Source: Rhodocista pekingensis (lineage in GTDB: Bacteria; Pseudomonadota; Alphaproteobacteria; Azospirillales; Azospirillaceae). From it: a stretch of 64,000 bases of DNA. The position numbers and the translations under genes are program-made. Position 1 is the stretch's first letter. Each line of letters opens with the position of its first letter. The notes under the pieces are model-generated. The model did not search any database and was not told the origin of the DNA. It saw nothing but the letters and a program-made list of their open reading frames with translations. The stretch covers positions 1 through 64,000 of the forward strand of contig NZ_JBHTCM010000018.1 in NCBI RefSeq assembly GCF_042665545.1. The letters are read 5' to 3'. Of this stretch, positions 25,126 to 33,967 are shown in pieces.

Positions 25126-27522
25126 ATGACACAACCTTCGGACAGCCCGTTGATGGCTTCTCACAGGCTCCTGCGGCGCCCCGCGGCGCAGCACCTCCTC
25201 CTTGCCCTGCTGCTGCTCGCCGGCTGGCTGCTGGCCGGCGGTCTGCTCGCGGGCCCGGCGCTGGCCCAGACCATGCCCCAGCCGCAGCAGACGGCCGCCC
25301 CCATCACCACCGACGAGATGGAGCGGACGGTCAAGATGCTGGAGGACCCCGCCCAGCGCGAGGTCATGGTGCGCCAGCTCCGGGCCATGATCGCGGCGCA
25401 GAAGGCCGAGAAGCGGGAGCGCCCGGTGGAGACGCTGGGCACCCGGATGCTGACCACGCTGTCGGAGCGGGTGGAGAAGGTGGGCGACCAGCTTGCCACC
25501 ACGGGCGAGGCGCTGGTCGATACGCCCCGCGCCATGGCCTGGGTCAACCGCCAGATCAACGATCCCGCCCGGCGCGAGACCTGGCTGCGGCTGCTGATGG
25601 AACTGACCATCGTCATCGTTGCCGGCGTCTCCGCCCGCTTCACCATGCGCTGGCTGCTGCGGGGACCGCGCGCGGCGCTGGGGGAACGGCCGGCCCCGAC
25701 GGTCTGGGCCAAGGTGCCGCTGCTGCTGGGGCGCGGGCTGCTGGACCTGTTGCCCGTGCTGGCCTTCGCCGCGGCCGGCTATGGCGTGCTGACGCTGGTC
25801 GAGACGCAGAAGGCCGTGCGGCTGGCGGCGCTGACCTTCCTCAACGCCAGCATCTTCGTGCAGACGGTGATGCTGACCACCCGCCTGCTGCTGTCGCCGC
25901 TGACGCCGAACCTGCGGCTGCTGAAGGTGACGGACGAGACGGCGCAGTACCTCGCCACCTGGACCCGGCGCATCGCCTTCACCTCCGTCTACGGCTACTT
26001 CGTGGCCCAGGCGGGCAAGATGCTCGGCCTGCCCGAGCAGCCCTACGAGGCGATGCTGAAGCTGGTCGGGCTGGTGGTGACGGTGATGCTGCTGATCATC
26101 ATCATCCAGACGCGGCATATCGTCGGCGACTGGCTGCGCCATGACCGCAAGACGCCGGTGCCGCCCGGCCCCGATCCGGCGGATGCCGCCCTGGCCGCCG
26201 CCGTGGCGGGGGAAGCGGCCCCGACCCCGGCCGCTCCGGTGCCGCCCGTCCTTCCCGCCGGGTCCGGTGCGGCGGGCCGCGCCCTGGCGGCGGCCCGGCA
26301 CCGGCTGGCCGATGTCTGGCACGTCCTGGCGTCCGTCTACATCGTCGTGATCTTCGGCATCTGGGCGCTGGAGATCCAGGGCGGCTTCGAGTTCGTGCTG
26401 CGGGCCACGCTGATCTCGGGGGCGGCGCTGATGCTGGCCACCCTGCTCACCCGCGGGCTGGACCAGCTCGTCCACCACGCCTTCACGCTGGCGCCGCAGA
26501 TGAAGGCGCAGTACCCGCTGCTGGAGGCGCGGGCGCACCGCTACCTGCCGATCCTGCACCGGCTGCTGCGCACCGGCATCCTGGTGACCGCGACGCTGGC
26601 CGTGCTCCAGGCCTGGGGCGTGGACGGGCTGGCCTGGTTGCAGTCGCCGCCGGGCCAGCGCATCGTCTCCGCCGCGATCTCCATCGGCGTGACGCTGCTG
26701 ATCGCCATCGGCGCCTGGGAGCTGGTCAGCAGCGGCATCGAGCGCTACCTGACCGCCACCGACCGCACCACCGGCAAGGCGGTGGAGCGCAGCGCGCGCG
26801 TCCGCACCCTGCTGCCGCTGCTGCGCAACGCCTTCCTGATCCTGCTGCTGACCATGGTGGCGCTGACCGTGCTGTCGGAACTGGGCATGGACATCGCCCC
26901 GCTGCTGGCCGGTGCCGGTGTCATCGGTCTGGCCATCGGCTTCGGCTCGCAGACGCTGGTGAAGGACGTCATCACCGGCATGTTCATCCTGTTCGAGGAC
27001 ACCATCGCCGTGGGCGACGTGGTGGATGTGGGCAACGGCCACAGCGGGCTGGTGGAGGCCATCTCCATCCGCACCATCCGGCTGCGCGACATGGCGGGCA
27101 CGGTGCATGCCGTGCCGTTCAGCTCCGTCACCAGCCTGAAGAACCTGACCAAGGACTTCAGCTTCTACCTGTTCGACGTGAACGTGGCCTACCAGGAGGA
27201 CACGGACCGCGTGGTGAAGGTGCTGGAGGATCTGGGGATGGAGATGATGCGCGACCCGCGCTACGCCCCCCTGATCCTGGCGCCGCTGGAGATCATCGGC
27301 GTGGACGGGTTCCAGGAGAACGCCGTGCTGATCAAGGCCCGGTTCAAGACGCGGCCGATCCAGCAATGGACCGTGGGGCGGGAGTTCAACCGCCGCATGA
27401 AGCGCCGCTTCGGCGAGCTGGGAATCGAAATCCCGTTCCCGCAGCGCACCGTCCACATCGTCGGCGTTCCGCCGGAGGGAATGGCACGGCCGACCCTGGC
27501 CGCGGCCGGAGCGGCGGACTGA
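25126..27522 (+). CDS. Large MscS-family mechanosensitive channel
   Basis: 798-residue inner-membrane protein. An N-terminal signal peptide (L-L-L-A-L-L-L-L-A-G-W ... A-L-A-Q) is followed by a periplasmic segment, several transmembrane helices (about residues 150-560) and the MscS pore and beta domain: A-G-A-G-V-I-G-L-A-I-G-F-G-S-Q-T-L-V-K-D, then F-E-D-T-I-A-V-G-D-V-V. The C-terminal alpha/beta domain ends with R-M-K-R-R-F-G-E-L-G-I-E-I-P-F-P-Q. The size resembles MscM/YbdG-type members rather than the 286-residue MscS. It would release solutes on hypo-osmotic shock. ATG 25126 is chosen; ATG 25153 is a plausible alternative. Confidence 0.9.
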   Translation: MTQPSDSPLMASHRLLRRPAAQHLLLALLLLAGWLLAGGLLAGPALAQTMPQPQQTAAPITTDEMERTVKMLEDPAQREVMVRQLRAMIAAQKAEKRERPVETLGTRMLTTLSERVEKVGDQLATTGEALVDTPRAMAWVNRQINDPARRETWLRLLMELTIVIVAGVSARFTMRWLLRGPRAALGERPAPTVWAKVPLLLGRGLLDLLPVLAFAAAGYGVLTLVETQKAVRLAALTFLNASIFVQTVMLTTRLLLSPLTPNLRLLKVTDETAQYLATWTRRIAFTSVYGYFVAQAGKMLGLPEQPYEAMLKLVGLVVTVMLLIIIIQTRHIVGDWLRHDRKTPVPPGPDPADAALAAAVAGEAAPTPAAPVPPVLPAGSGAAGRALAAARHRLADVWHVLASVYIVVIFGIWALEIQGGFEFVLRATLISGAALMLATLLTRGLDQLVHHAFTLAPQMKAQYPLLEARAHRYLPILHRLLRTGILVTATLAVLQAWGVDGLAWLQSPPGQRIVSAAISIGVTLLIAIGAWELVSSGIERYLTATDRTTGKAVERSARVRTLLPLLRNAFLILLLTMVALTVLSELGMDIAPLLAGAGVIGLAIGFGSQTLVKDVITGMFILFEDTIAVGDVVDVGNGHSGLVEAISIRTIRLRDMAGTVHAVPFSSVTSLKNLTKDFSFYLFDVNVAYQEDTDRVVKVLEDLGMEMMRDPRYAPLILAPLEIIGVDGFQENAVLIKARFKTRPIQQWTVGREFNRRMKRRFGELGIEIPFPQRTVHIVGVPPEGMARPTLAAAGAAD

Positions 27523-27568
27523 ACGGGAGCGGGAGGAACCAGGGGGGGTGGACGGCGCGGGCGGCCCG

Positions 27569-27994
27569 TCAGGGCTGCCCGCGGGTGATCTCGATGCCGA
27601 CGCTGGCGGCCTCGGCGAAGGCGTCCAGCTTCTCGACCCGCACGGTGACGGCGCGGATCCGGACATCGGCCAGCAGCGCCGCGGCGATCCGCTCGGCCAG
27701 CGTCTCCAGCAGGTTGACGTGGCCCGCGCCGACGATGCCGCGGACGATCTCCACCGCCTCCTCGTAGGAGACGACGTCGGCGATCTCGTCCCGCTTCGGG
27801 CCGACCCGGTCCAGCACATGCAGGTCCAGGCTGACCCGGATGCGCTGCGGCTCCGTCTTCTCGTGGTCGTAGATGCCGACGACGGCGAGCAGTTCCATGT
27901 CGCGCACGAAAAGGCGGGCGAGCGCGCGGCCGGGAAGGACGCGCGCGGACGGGCGGGTGACCTGGGCGAAGAGCTTGTTCATGGCCGCGGGCAT
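27569..27994 (-). CDS. folB: Dihydroneopterin aldolase
   Basis: 141-residue enzyme of folate synthesis, cleaving 7,8-dihydroneopterin to 6-hydroxymethyl-dihydropterin. The FolB pattern is present: G-I-Y-D-H-E-K near residue 40 (normally G-x-x-x-x-E), V-V-S-Y-E-E-A-V, L-L-E-T-L-A-E-R-I-A and the closing V-R-V-E-K-L-D-A-F-A-E-A catalytic-lysine region. Start at 27994 or 27982; the first is used. It lies alone with ccrM further downstream on the same strand but separated from it by 0.14 kb. Confidence 0.9.
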   Translation of the reverse strand: MPAAMNKLFAQVTRPSARVLPGRALARLFVRDMELLAVVGIYDHEKTEPQRIRVSLDLHVLDRVGPKRDEIADVVSYEEAVEIVRGIVGAGHVNLLETLAERIAAALLADVRIRAVTVRVEKLDAFAEAASVGIEITRGQP

Positions 27995-28133
27995 TTAGCA
28001 TCCGCAGCAGAGCCGCTCAAGGGCGCGTTGGGGTCCGGCGCCGGACAGGCAGGGGTGCGACGGGTGCGGGCCGGGTCCGCTCCGGCCGTCCGCCCCCCGC
28101 ATCCGCCCCCCGCGTCCGCCGCGGCCGGCCCGG

Positions 28134-29234
28134 TCAGTGCATCTCGGCGATGACCTTCTGCCGCAGCACGTCGATGGGGGCCAGGCTCTTGCCCTCCTGG
28201 AAGTGCCAGTAGGTCCAGCCGTTGCAGGCCGGCAGCCCCTGCACGGCGGCCCCCACCTTGTGGATGGAGCCGCTGTGCTGGCCCAGATGGTTCTGCGCCA
28301 CCAGCGTGCCGTCGGCACGCACCTTGGCGATGACGCGGCGGCGCTGGTCGAACAGGTTCGTGCCCGGCTTCAGCAGGCCGCGCTCCACCAGATGGCCGAA
28401 CGGCACCCGCGGCTGCGTCCGCCGCGCCGGCACGTCCACCAGCTCGGGCTCGGCCAGCTCCTCCACCGCGGCGATGCGGGCGTTGGCGAGGCGGGCGTAC
28501 TCGTGCTCCCGCTCGATGCCGATCCAGCGCCGGCGGAGCTGCTTCGCCACCGCCCCCGTCGTGCCGGTGCCGAAGAACGGGTCCAGCACCAGATCGTCTG
28601 GCCGCGTCGCCGCCAGCAGCACGCGGTACAGCAGCGCCTCCGGCTTCTGCGTCGGGTGCGCCTTCTGCCCGTCCTCGCCGCGCAGCCGTTCCGCGCCGGT
28701 GCAGAGCGGCAGCGTCCAGTCGCTGCGCATCTGCAATTCCTCGTTCAGGTTCTTCATCGCCTCATAGGCGAAGTAGTATTTCGCCTCGCGCGACTTGGCG
28801 ACCCAGATCAGGGTCTCGTGCGCGTTGGTGAAGCGCCGCCCCTTGAAGTTCGGCATCGGGTTGGACTTGCGCCAGACGATGTCGTTCAGGATCCAGAAGC
28901 CCAGATCCTGGAGGATGGAGCCGACGCGGAAGATGTTGTGGTAGCTGCCGATCACCCAGAGCGTGCCGTCATCCTTCAGGGCGTGACGGGCCGCGCCCAG
29001 CCAGTCGCGGGTGAAGCGGTCATAGGCCGGCAGGTCGCTGAAACGGTCCCACTCCTCGTCCACCCCGTCCACACGGGTGTAGTTCGGCCGAAGAAGATCG
29101 CCCGAGAGTTGCAGATTATAGGGCGGATCGGCGAACACCATGTCCACCGACCCGGCAGGCATCTGCGACATCAACTGGATGCAGTCGCCGACCAGGATGC
29201 GGTTGGCGGCAGCGTTCTCGGTGGGCCTGGTCAT
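28134..29234 (-). CDS. ccrM: Cell-cycle regulated adenine-N6 DNA methyltransferase (GANTC)
   Basis: 366-residue beta-class adenine methyltransferase. Catalytic F-A-D-P-P-Y-N-L is at about residues 34-41 and the AdoMet motif D-P-F-F-G-T-G-T-T-G near 216, the DPPY-before-FxGxG order of the beta class. The C-terminal extension with G-S-I-H-K-V-G-A and N-G-W-T-Y-W-H-F is the CcrM-specific DNA-recognition domain. Length is close to Caulobacter CcrM (358). It methylates GANTC after replication and couples transcription to the cell cycle. The rnhB-ccrM neighbourhood is conserved in alphaproteobacteria, and seven GANTC sites sit in its own upstream region. Confidence 0.97.
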   Translation of the reverse strand: MTRPTENAAANRILVGDCIQLMSQMPAGSVDMVFADPPYNLQLSGDLLRPNYTRVDGVDEEWDRFSDLPAYDRFTRDWLGAARHALKDDGTLWVIGSYHNIFRVGSILQDLGFWILNDIVWRKSNPMPNFKGRRFTNAHETLIWVAKSREAKYYFAYEAMKNLNEELQMRSDWTLPLCTGAERLRGEDGQKAHPTQKPEALLYRVLLAATRPDDLVLDPFFGTGTTGAVAKQLRRRWIGIEREHEYARLANARIAAVEELAEPELVDVPARRTQPRVPFGHLVERGLLKPGTNLFDQRRRVIAKVRADGTLVAQNHLGQHSGSIHKVGAAVQGLPACNGWTYWHFQEGKSLAPIDVLRQKVIAEMH

Positions 29235-29269
29235 GGCGAGCGGGGCGTCCCTTGTTCTGGCTTTTTGGC

Positions 29270-29371
29270 GAATCGAGCCGGCCCAAGGTGAGTCGTCCGC
29301 GAGTCCACGTCAATGTCATTTTTCCAGAAGAGTCAGTGGAGTCAGACGGTTAACTAAGACTCTTCGGACTC
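29270..29371. promoter_or_regulatory. Cluster of seven GANTC methylation sites upstream of ccrM
   Basis: GANTC occurs at 29270, 29290, 29301, 29330, 29339, 29358 and 29367, seven sites in 102 bp, all 5' of the ccrM start and within the intergenic region after rnhB. The last four are spaced 9, 19 and 9 bases. A TTAACC half-site of the CtrA type lies on the minus strand at about 29347-29352. This is the expected position of the cell-cycle-regulated ccrM promoter. Confidence 0.75.
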
Positions 29372-29383
29372 TGCTGCAAGATA

Positions 29384-29411
29384 TGGGGCCGCTCTGCGGT
29401 CAGGGGCCCCA
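29384..29411 (-). terminator. Hairpin after rnhB
   Basis: TGGGGCC (29384-29390) and GGCCCCA (29405-29411) form a 7-bp stem with a 14-base loop just past the rnhB stop codon. No T-run follows, so a role as terminator is only possible. It would separate rnhB from the ccrM promoter. Confidence 0.35.
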
Positions 29412-29414
29412 GCC

Positions 29415-30059
29415 TTAGCCGTTGCCGTCCTGCACCAGGGCGAGGCGGAGTTGCGCCGCCACCGGGGCGAAGCTGCGCCGGTGCTCCGGCGTGGCGCCCA
29501 GCCGGCGCAGCGCCTCGCGGTGGGCCGCGGTGCCGTAGCCGGCGTTGCGCTCCCAGCCGTAGCCGGGATGGCGCTCGGCCAGCTCGGCCATGATGCGGTC
29601 GCGCGTGACCTTGGCGACGATGCTGGCCGCGGCGATGGACAGGCACAGCGCGTCGCCGTCCACGATCGCCTCGACCATGGCGCAGGGCAGGGGCGGGCGC
29701 TGGTTGCCGTCCACCAGGGCCACGGCGGGCAGGGGCGTGCCCAGCCCCTCCACCGCCCGCCGCATCGCCAGGAAGGTGGCGCGCAGGATGTTCAGCGTGT
29801 CGATCTCCGCCACGTCGGCGATGCCGACCCCGACCCGGGCCTGGGTCCGGATCAGGCCGCAGAGCGCCTCCCGCCGGGCGGCGGAGAGGCGCTTGCTGTC
29901 GTCGATGCCGGCGCACCAGTCCGGCAGCGGCCCGCCGGGCAGCACCACCGCCGCGGCCACCACCGGCCCGGCCAGCGGGCCGCGCCCGGCCTCGTCCACG
30001 CCGCAGACGATCCGGCCCGCGGCGTGCCCGTGGCGATGCTCCAGCGTCAGGTCCGGCAT
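29415..30059 (-). CDS. rnhB: Ribonuclease HII
   Basis: 214-residue enzyme removing ribonucleotides and RNA from RNA-DNA hybrids. The active site is visible: G-V-D-E-A-G-R-G-P-L-A-G-P-V near the N-terminus (DE pair), I-D-D-S-K-R-L-S, and A-A-S-I-V-A-K-V-T-R-D-R with the third carboxylate region before it. ATG 30059 is chosen, with GGAAGTGAG upstream; a GTG at 30071 overlapping the S9 peptidase stop codon (GTGA) is an alternative and would add four residues. Its position right upstream of ccrM is conserved in the group. Confidence 0.95.
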   Translation of the reverse strand: MPDLTLEHRHGHAAGRIVCGVDEAGRGPLAGPVVAAAVVLPGGPLPDWCAGIDDSKRLSAARREALCGLIRTQARVGVGIADVAEIDTLNILRATFLAMRRAVEGLGTPLPAVALVDGNQRPPLPCAMVEAIVDGDALCLSIAAASIVAKVTRDRIMAELAERHPGYGWERNAGYGTAAHREALRRLGATPEHRRSFAPVAAQLRLALVQDGNG

Positions 30060-30067
30060 CGTCGGGC

Positions 30068-32200
30068 TCACTTCCCGTCCGGCGTCGCCGCGTCGGGCTT
30101 CGCGGTATCCGGCTTCGCCGCCTCGGGGCGGTAGCGGTCGAACCAGGCCAGCGTCGTGTTGGCCTTGGCGATCAGGTTCGACGGCCGCCGCGCGATGCCG
30201 TGCGGCGCCTCGGGGATGCGGACCATGGCGGTGGGGATGCCGCGCAGCTTCAGCGCCTGATAGTACTGCTCCGTCTCCGACATCGGCGTGCGGTAGTCGG
30301 CCTCGCCGGTCACCAGCATGGTCGGGGTCTTCACGGTGCCGACCAGCGACAGGGGCGAGCGGCGCCAGTACTCCTCCTGCTTCTCCCAGGGCATGCCGGA
30401 GAACCAGTAGCGGGTGAAGTAGGGCGGCATGTCCGCCGTCAGCGCGAAGCTGGTCCAGTTGATCACCGGCTTCGCCACCACCGCCGCCTTGAAGCGGTCG
30501 GTCTTCCCGACGATCCAGGCGGTCAGCACGCCGCCGCCCGATCCGCCGGTGACGTAGAGCCGCTCGGGATCGACGAAGCCCTTGGCGATCACCGCGTCCA
30601 CGCCGGAGATCAGGTCGTCATAGTCGGCGCTGGGATAGTTGTGGTGGATCTGGTTGGCGAAGTCGTCGCCGTAGCCGGTGCTGCCGCGCGGGTTGGTGTA
30701 GAGCACGGCATAGCCCGCGGTGGCGAACAGTTGCAGCTCCGCACCGAAGACCGGGCCGTAGCTGGCGAAGGGGCCGCCGTGGATCTCCAGGATCAGGGGC
30801 AGCCGGCCCTTGGCCTTGGCGGGGTCGAAGCCCGGCGGCGTGATCAGCCAGCCCTGGATCTCCCGCCCGTCGGCGGAGGATTTCCAGGTCAGCGCCTCGG
30901 TCCGGCCCAGGGCGCGGTTGCCCAGCAGGTCGGCGTTCAGGTCGGTCAGGCGCCGGGCCGCGCCGGCCTTCTCCCCCGCCGCCACGTCGGCCGGGCGGTC
31001 GGGACCGGCGGCGGTGTAGGCGAAGCGGCCGTTCCGCGCCACGGTGAAGCTGCCCGAGGTGTAGGGCCGGTCCAGCGTCGTGCCGCCGACATCCTCGGCC
31101 AGCACCTCGCGCCGGCCGTCCAGCCCGATGCGGGCCAGCACCATGTTGCCGCGGTTCTCGTAGCTGACCAGGATGGCCTTGCCCTCGTCCGTCCAGGCCG
31201 GGTTGTCCACCGACCGGTCCAGCCCCTCGGTCAGGGTGCGGATCTCACCCGTGCGCCGGTCCAGCACGGACAGACGGGAATTGTGGTAGCCGCGGCGCTG
31301 GTCCTCGAAGCCGGTGAAGGCGATGTAGCGCCCGTCGGGGGAGACGGCCGGATCGCTGTCCGGTCCCTTGCGCGTGGTCAGGGTGCGGATCGTGCCGTCC
31401 TTCACGCTGACCTCGTGCAGGTCCTGGTTCAGCGGGTCCGTCTCCCAGTCGGGGTTGCGGTTGGCGGCGATGATGATGGCGCTGCCGTCGGGCAGCCAGG
31501 CGGGCTGGCCCCTGTGGTCGAAATCCCCGCTGGTGAGCTGGCGCGGGGTGCCGCCCTCGGCCGGCACGACGAACAGGTGGTGGCGGCCCTGCTCCAGGAA
31601 GCCTGCCCCGTCGGCGCGGTAGACCATGCTGTCCACCACCTTGACCTTGGGCGCCCACTCGGCCCCTTCCGGCTTGGGCGGCATGCTGCCCAGCGGCTTG
31701 CCCTCGGCCTTGACCAGCATGGTGAAGGCCAGCCAGCGGCCGTCCGGCGACCAGGCCAGATTGTCCGGGTCCTCCGTCAGGTGGGTGACGGTGGCGACCT
31801 GGCCCGTATCCATCCAGCGCACATGGATCTGGCGCTGGCCGCCCTCGGCCTGGACATAGGCGATGCGGCCGCCGTCGGGCGACCAGCGGGCCAGCGACGC
31901 CGGCACCCGGCCGGGCAGCAGCGGCCGGTGCGAGCGGCCCTCATAGTCCACGACCCAGAGGGTGGGGACGGCCCGGTCCTTCATGATGTCCATGCCGACG
32001 CGGGCATAGACGATCTGCTTTCCGTCGGGGCTGATCTGCGGATCGCGCGCATATTCCAGTTCGAACACGTCGCGGTCGGTGAAGGGCGGCGGTGTCGCCG
32101 CCGCCGCGGCTCCCCCTTGCGCCGCCGCCGGTGCCGTGGCCGAGGCGGCCAGCAGCAGGGTGGCGCCGAACAGTCCCCGTGCGATCAGGCCCGTACCCAT
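30068..32200 (-). CDS. S9 family prolyl oligopeptidase-like serine peptidase, exported
   Basis: 710-residue enzyme with a signal peptide (G-A-T-L-L-L-A-A-S-A-T-A-P-A-A-A-Q, cleavage near 28). Residues about 40-420 carry WD-like beta-propeller repeats (I-S-P-D-G-K, W-S-P-D-G-G, W-S-P-D-G-R, V-S-P-D-G-R), then an alpha/beta-hydrolase domain with nucleophile in Y-V-T-G-G-S-G-G-G, the acid in T-G-E-A-D-Y-R-T-P and the His in E-A-P-H-G-I. It resembles periplasmic dipeptidyl or acylaminoacyl peptidases; the substrate is unknown. The stop codon abuts rnhB. Confidence 0.93.
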   Translation of the reverse strand: MGTGLIARGLFGATLLLAASATAPAAAQGGAAAAATPPPFTDRDVFELEYARDPQISPDGKQIVYARVGMDIMKDRAVPTLWVVDYEGRSHRPLLPGRVPASLARWSPDGGRIAYVQAEGGQRQIHVRWMDTGQVATVTHLTEDPDNLAWSPDGRWLAFTMLVKAEGKPLGSMPPKPEGAEWAPKVKVVDSMVYRADGAGFLEQGRHHLFVVPAEGGTPRQLTSGDFDHRGQPAWLPDGSAIIIAANRNPDWETDPLNQDLHEVSVKDGTIRTLTTRKGPDSDPAVSPDGRYIAFTGFEDQRRGYHNSRLSVLDRRTGEIRTLTEGLDRSVDNPAWTDEGKAILVSYENRGNMVLARIGLDGRREVLAEDVGGTTLDRPYTSGSFTVARNGRFAYTAAGPDRPADVAAGEKAGAARRLTDLNADLLGNRALGRTEALTWKSSADGREIQGWLITPPGFDPAKAKGRLPLILEIHGGPFASYGPVFGAELQLFATAGYAVLYTNPRGSTGYGDDFANQIHHNYPSADYDDLISGVDAVIAKGFVDPERLYVTGGSGGGVLTAWIVGKTDRFKAAVVAKPVINWTSFALTADMPPYFTRYWFSGMPWEKQEEYWRRSPLSLVGTVKTPTMLVTGEADYRTPMSETEQYYQALKLRGIPTAMVRIPEAPHGIARRPSNLIAKANTTLAWFDRYRPEAAKPDTAKPDAATPDGK

Positions 32201-32343
32201 GAAACTCCCCGTTCTTTCGGTTGGTGTTCTTCCGGTTGGAGTGCCGACCCTAGACCGCTTCCCGCCGGACGGGAAGCCGGGCGCGCGACCGGCCCCAGGG
32301 TCGCGCCGCGGGGTGGTCCGGCCCCCCGCGACAAGCAGGCGGC

Positions 32344-32357
32344 TTGACCCATGTCAA
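32344..32357. promoter_or_regulatory. FNR/FixK-type box upstream of hemN
   Basis: TTGACCCATGTCAA is a perfect TTGAC-N4-GTCAA palindrome and fits the TTGA-N6-TCAA consensus of the Crp/FNR family. It is centred about 66 bases upstream of the hemN ATG, suiting activation under low oxygen. The site would be recognised by FNR, FixK or a relative; none is encoded in the window. Confidence 0.8.
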
Positions 32358-32416
32358 AGCGGAATGTTCGGTCCCCGACGCACTCTCCGAGCAAATTCAG
32401 GAAAGGCCTGACCAGG

Positions 32417-33769
32417 ATGCGTCCCGACCTCGTCGCCAAATATCGCAGCCAGCGGGTGCCGCGCTACACCAGCTATCCCGCTTCCCCCCACTTTTCGTCC
32501 GACGTGGATGCGGATACCTACAGGCAGTGGCTGTCGGAGATGCCGGCGGACGGCACGTTGTCGCTGTACCTGCATATTCCGTTCTGCCGCAGCATGTGCT
32601 GGTACTGCGGCTGCCACACCGTCGTCGTGCCGCACGACGATCCGATTCGCACCTATCTCCAGGCGCTGACCCGTGAGATCCGGACGGTCTCGGCCCTGCT
32701 CCCGGCCGGCCCGCGGGTGACGCACCTGCATTTCGGCGGCGGCACGCCGACGCTGATCCCGGCCGACGCCTTCGCCGCGCTGATGGAGACGATGCGCGAG
32801 GCGTTCGGCTTCGACGCCGACGCCGAGCTGGCGATCGAGGTCGATCCCCGAACCCTGCCGGAGGCGCTGCCGGCGGTGCTGGCCGCGGGCGGCATCAACC
32901 GCGCCTCGCTGGGCGTGCAGAGCTTCGACCCGGTGGTGCAGAAGGCGATCAACCGCTTCCAGTCGCCGGAGATGACGGCCGAGGCGGTGACGCGGCTGCG
33001 CGCCGCGGGCATCGCCGGCATCAATCTGGACCTGCTCTACGGCCTGCCCCACCAGACGGTGGAGTCCTGCATCGAGACGGTGCGGACCGCGCTGTCCATG
33101 GACCCCGACCGGCTGTCGGTGTTCGGCTATGCGCACATGCCGTCCTTCAAGTCGCACCAGTCGCGCATCGGGGAGGACCACCTGCCCGACGCGGAGGAGC
33201 GCATCCGGCAGGTGCTGGCCATCGAGGCCACCTTGCAGGAGGCCGGCTATGTCCGCATCGGCATGGACCACTTCGCCAAGCCCGACGATCCCATCGCCGT
33301 GGCCGCCCGGGACGGACGCCTGCGCCGCAACTTCCAGGGCTACACGACGGACAGCGCCGACGCGCTGATCGGCTTCGGCGCCTCGGCCATCGGCCGGATG
33401 CCGCAGGGCTTCGTCGCCAACATCGTCCCCGTGCCGGGCTACCAGAAGGCGGTGACGGAGTCGGGGCTGGCGGTCGGCCGCGGCTTCCGGGTCAGCGACG
33501 ACGACCGGCTGCGCGCCCGCCTGATCGAGCGGGTGATGTGCCAGTTCGAGGTGGACATCGACGCCATCGCCCAGGAGTTCGGCCGCCCGGTCGCCTCCGT
33601 CCTGCCGCCGCGGGCCGATCTGGCGCGGCTGCGCGACGACGGGCTGATCGAGCTTGAGGGCAACCGCCTGCGCGTGGTGGACGAGGCGCGGCCGCTGGTG
33701 CGCAGCGTCGCCGCCCTGTTCGACGCCTACCTCGATCCGGAGGGCGGTCGCCACAGCCGGGCGATCTGA
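32417..33769 (+). CDS. hemN: Oxygen-independent coproporphyrinogen III oxidase
   Basis: 450-residue radical SAM enzyme that converts coproporphyrinogen III to protoporphyrinogen IX without oxygen. Residues about 1-20 (R-P-D-L-V-A-K-Y ... V-P-R-Y-T-S-Y-P) and the SAM/[4Fe-4S] motif H-I-P-F-C-R-S-M-C-W-Y-C-G-C-H are those of true HemN, as opposed to HemW. G-G-G-T-P-T and the C-terminal F-Q-G-Y-T-T motif also match. ATG 32417 is chosen because the in-frame ATG at 32351 lies inside the FNR-type box. An AGGAAAGG stretch is upstream. Expected to be induced in microaerobic or anoxic growth. Confidence 0.95.
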   Translation: MRPDLVAKYRSQRVPRYTSYPASPHFSSDVDADTYRQWLSEMPADGTLSLYLHIPFCRSMCWYCGCHTVVVPHDDPIRTYLQALTREIRTVSALLPAGPRVTHLHFGGGTPTLIPADAFAALMETMREAFGFDADAELAIEVDPRTLPEALPAVLAAGGINRASLGVQSFDPVVQKAINRFQSPEMTAEAVTRLRAAGIAGINLDLLYGLPHQTVESCIETVRTALSMDPDRLSVFGYAHMPSFKSHQSRIGEDHLPDAEERIRQVLAIEATLQEAGYVRIGMDHFAKPDDPIAVAARDGRLRRNFQGYTTDSADALIGFGASAIGRMPQGFVANIVPVPGYQKAVTESGLAVGRGFRVSDDDRLRARLIERVMCQFEVDIDAIAQEFGRPVASVLPPRADLARLRDDGLIELEGNRLRVVDEARPLVRSVAALFDAYLDPEGGRHSRAI

Positions 33770-33842
33770 GGCCTGGCCATCTGAGGCCGGGCGATCCTTG
33801 CCGGCAGGCGCCACGGAGGTGGCGTCCCGGAAGTTCCACGGC

Positions 33843-33870
33843 GCGGCGTGCCTGTCGCAGGACGGGCACG
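33843..33870 (+). terminator. Hairpin after hemN
   Basis: GGCGTGCC (33843-33850) and GGCACGCC (33863-33870) form an 8-bp stem with a 12-base loop about 75 bases past the hemN stop. A weaker CGCCAC/GTGGCG stem lies just before it at 33809-33824. No T-run; termination is possible only. Confidence 0.35.
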
Positions 33871-33967
33871 CCGCCCGTCTGTCCGGGGGGCGTCTGTCCG
33901 GAAAGCGGCCGCCGCCCCCCGCATCATTCCACCTGACAGCAGGTCCATGACGGTGCGGGAGAGGTCG

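Noticed and set aside
32351..33769. Earlier ATG for hemN at 32351
   Set aside because: That ATG is inside the TTGAC-N4-GTCAA box and yields 22 extra residues without HemN resemblance; 32417 has a purine-rich site upstream and the family N-terminus.
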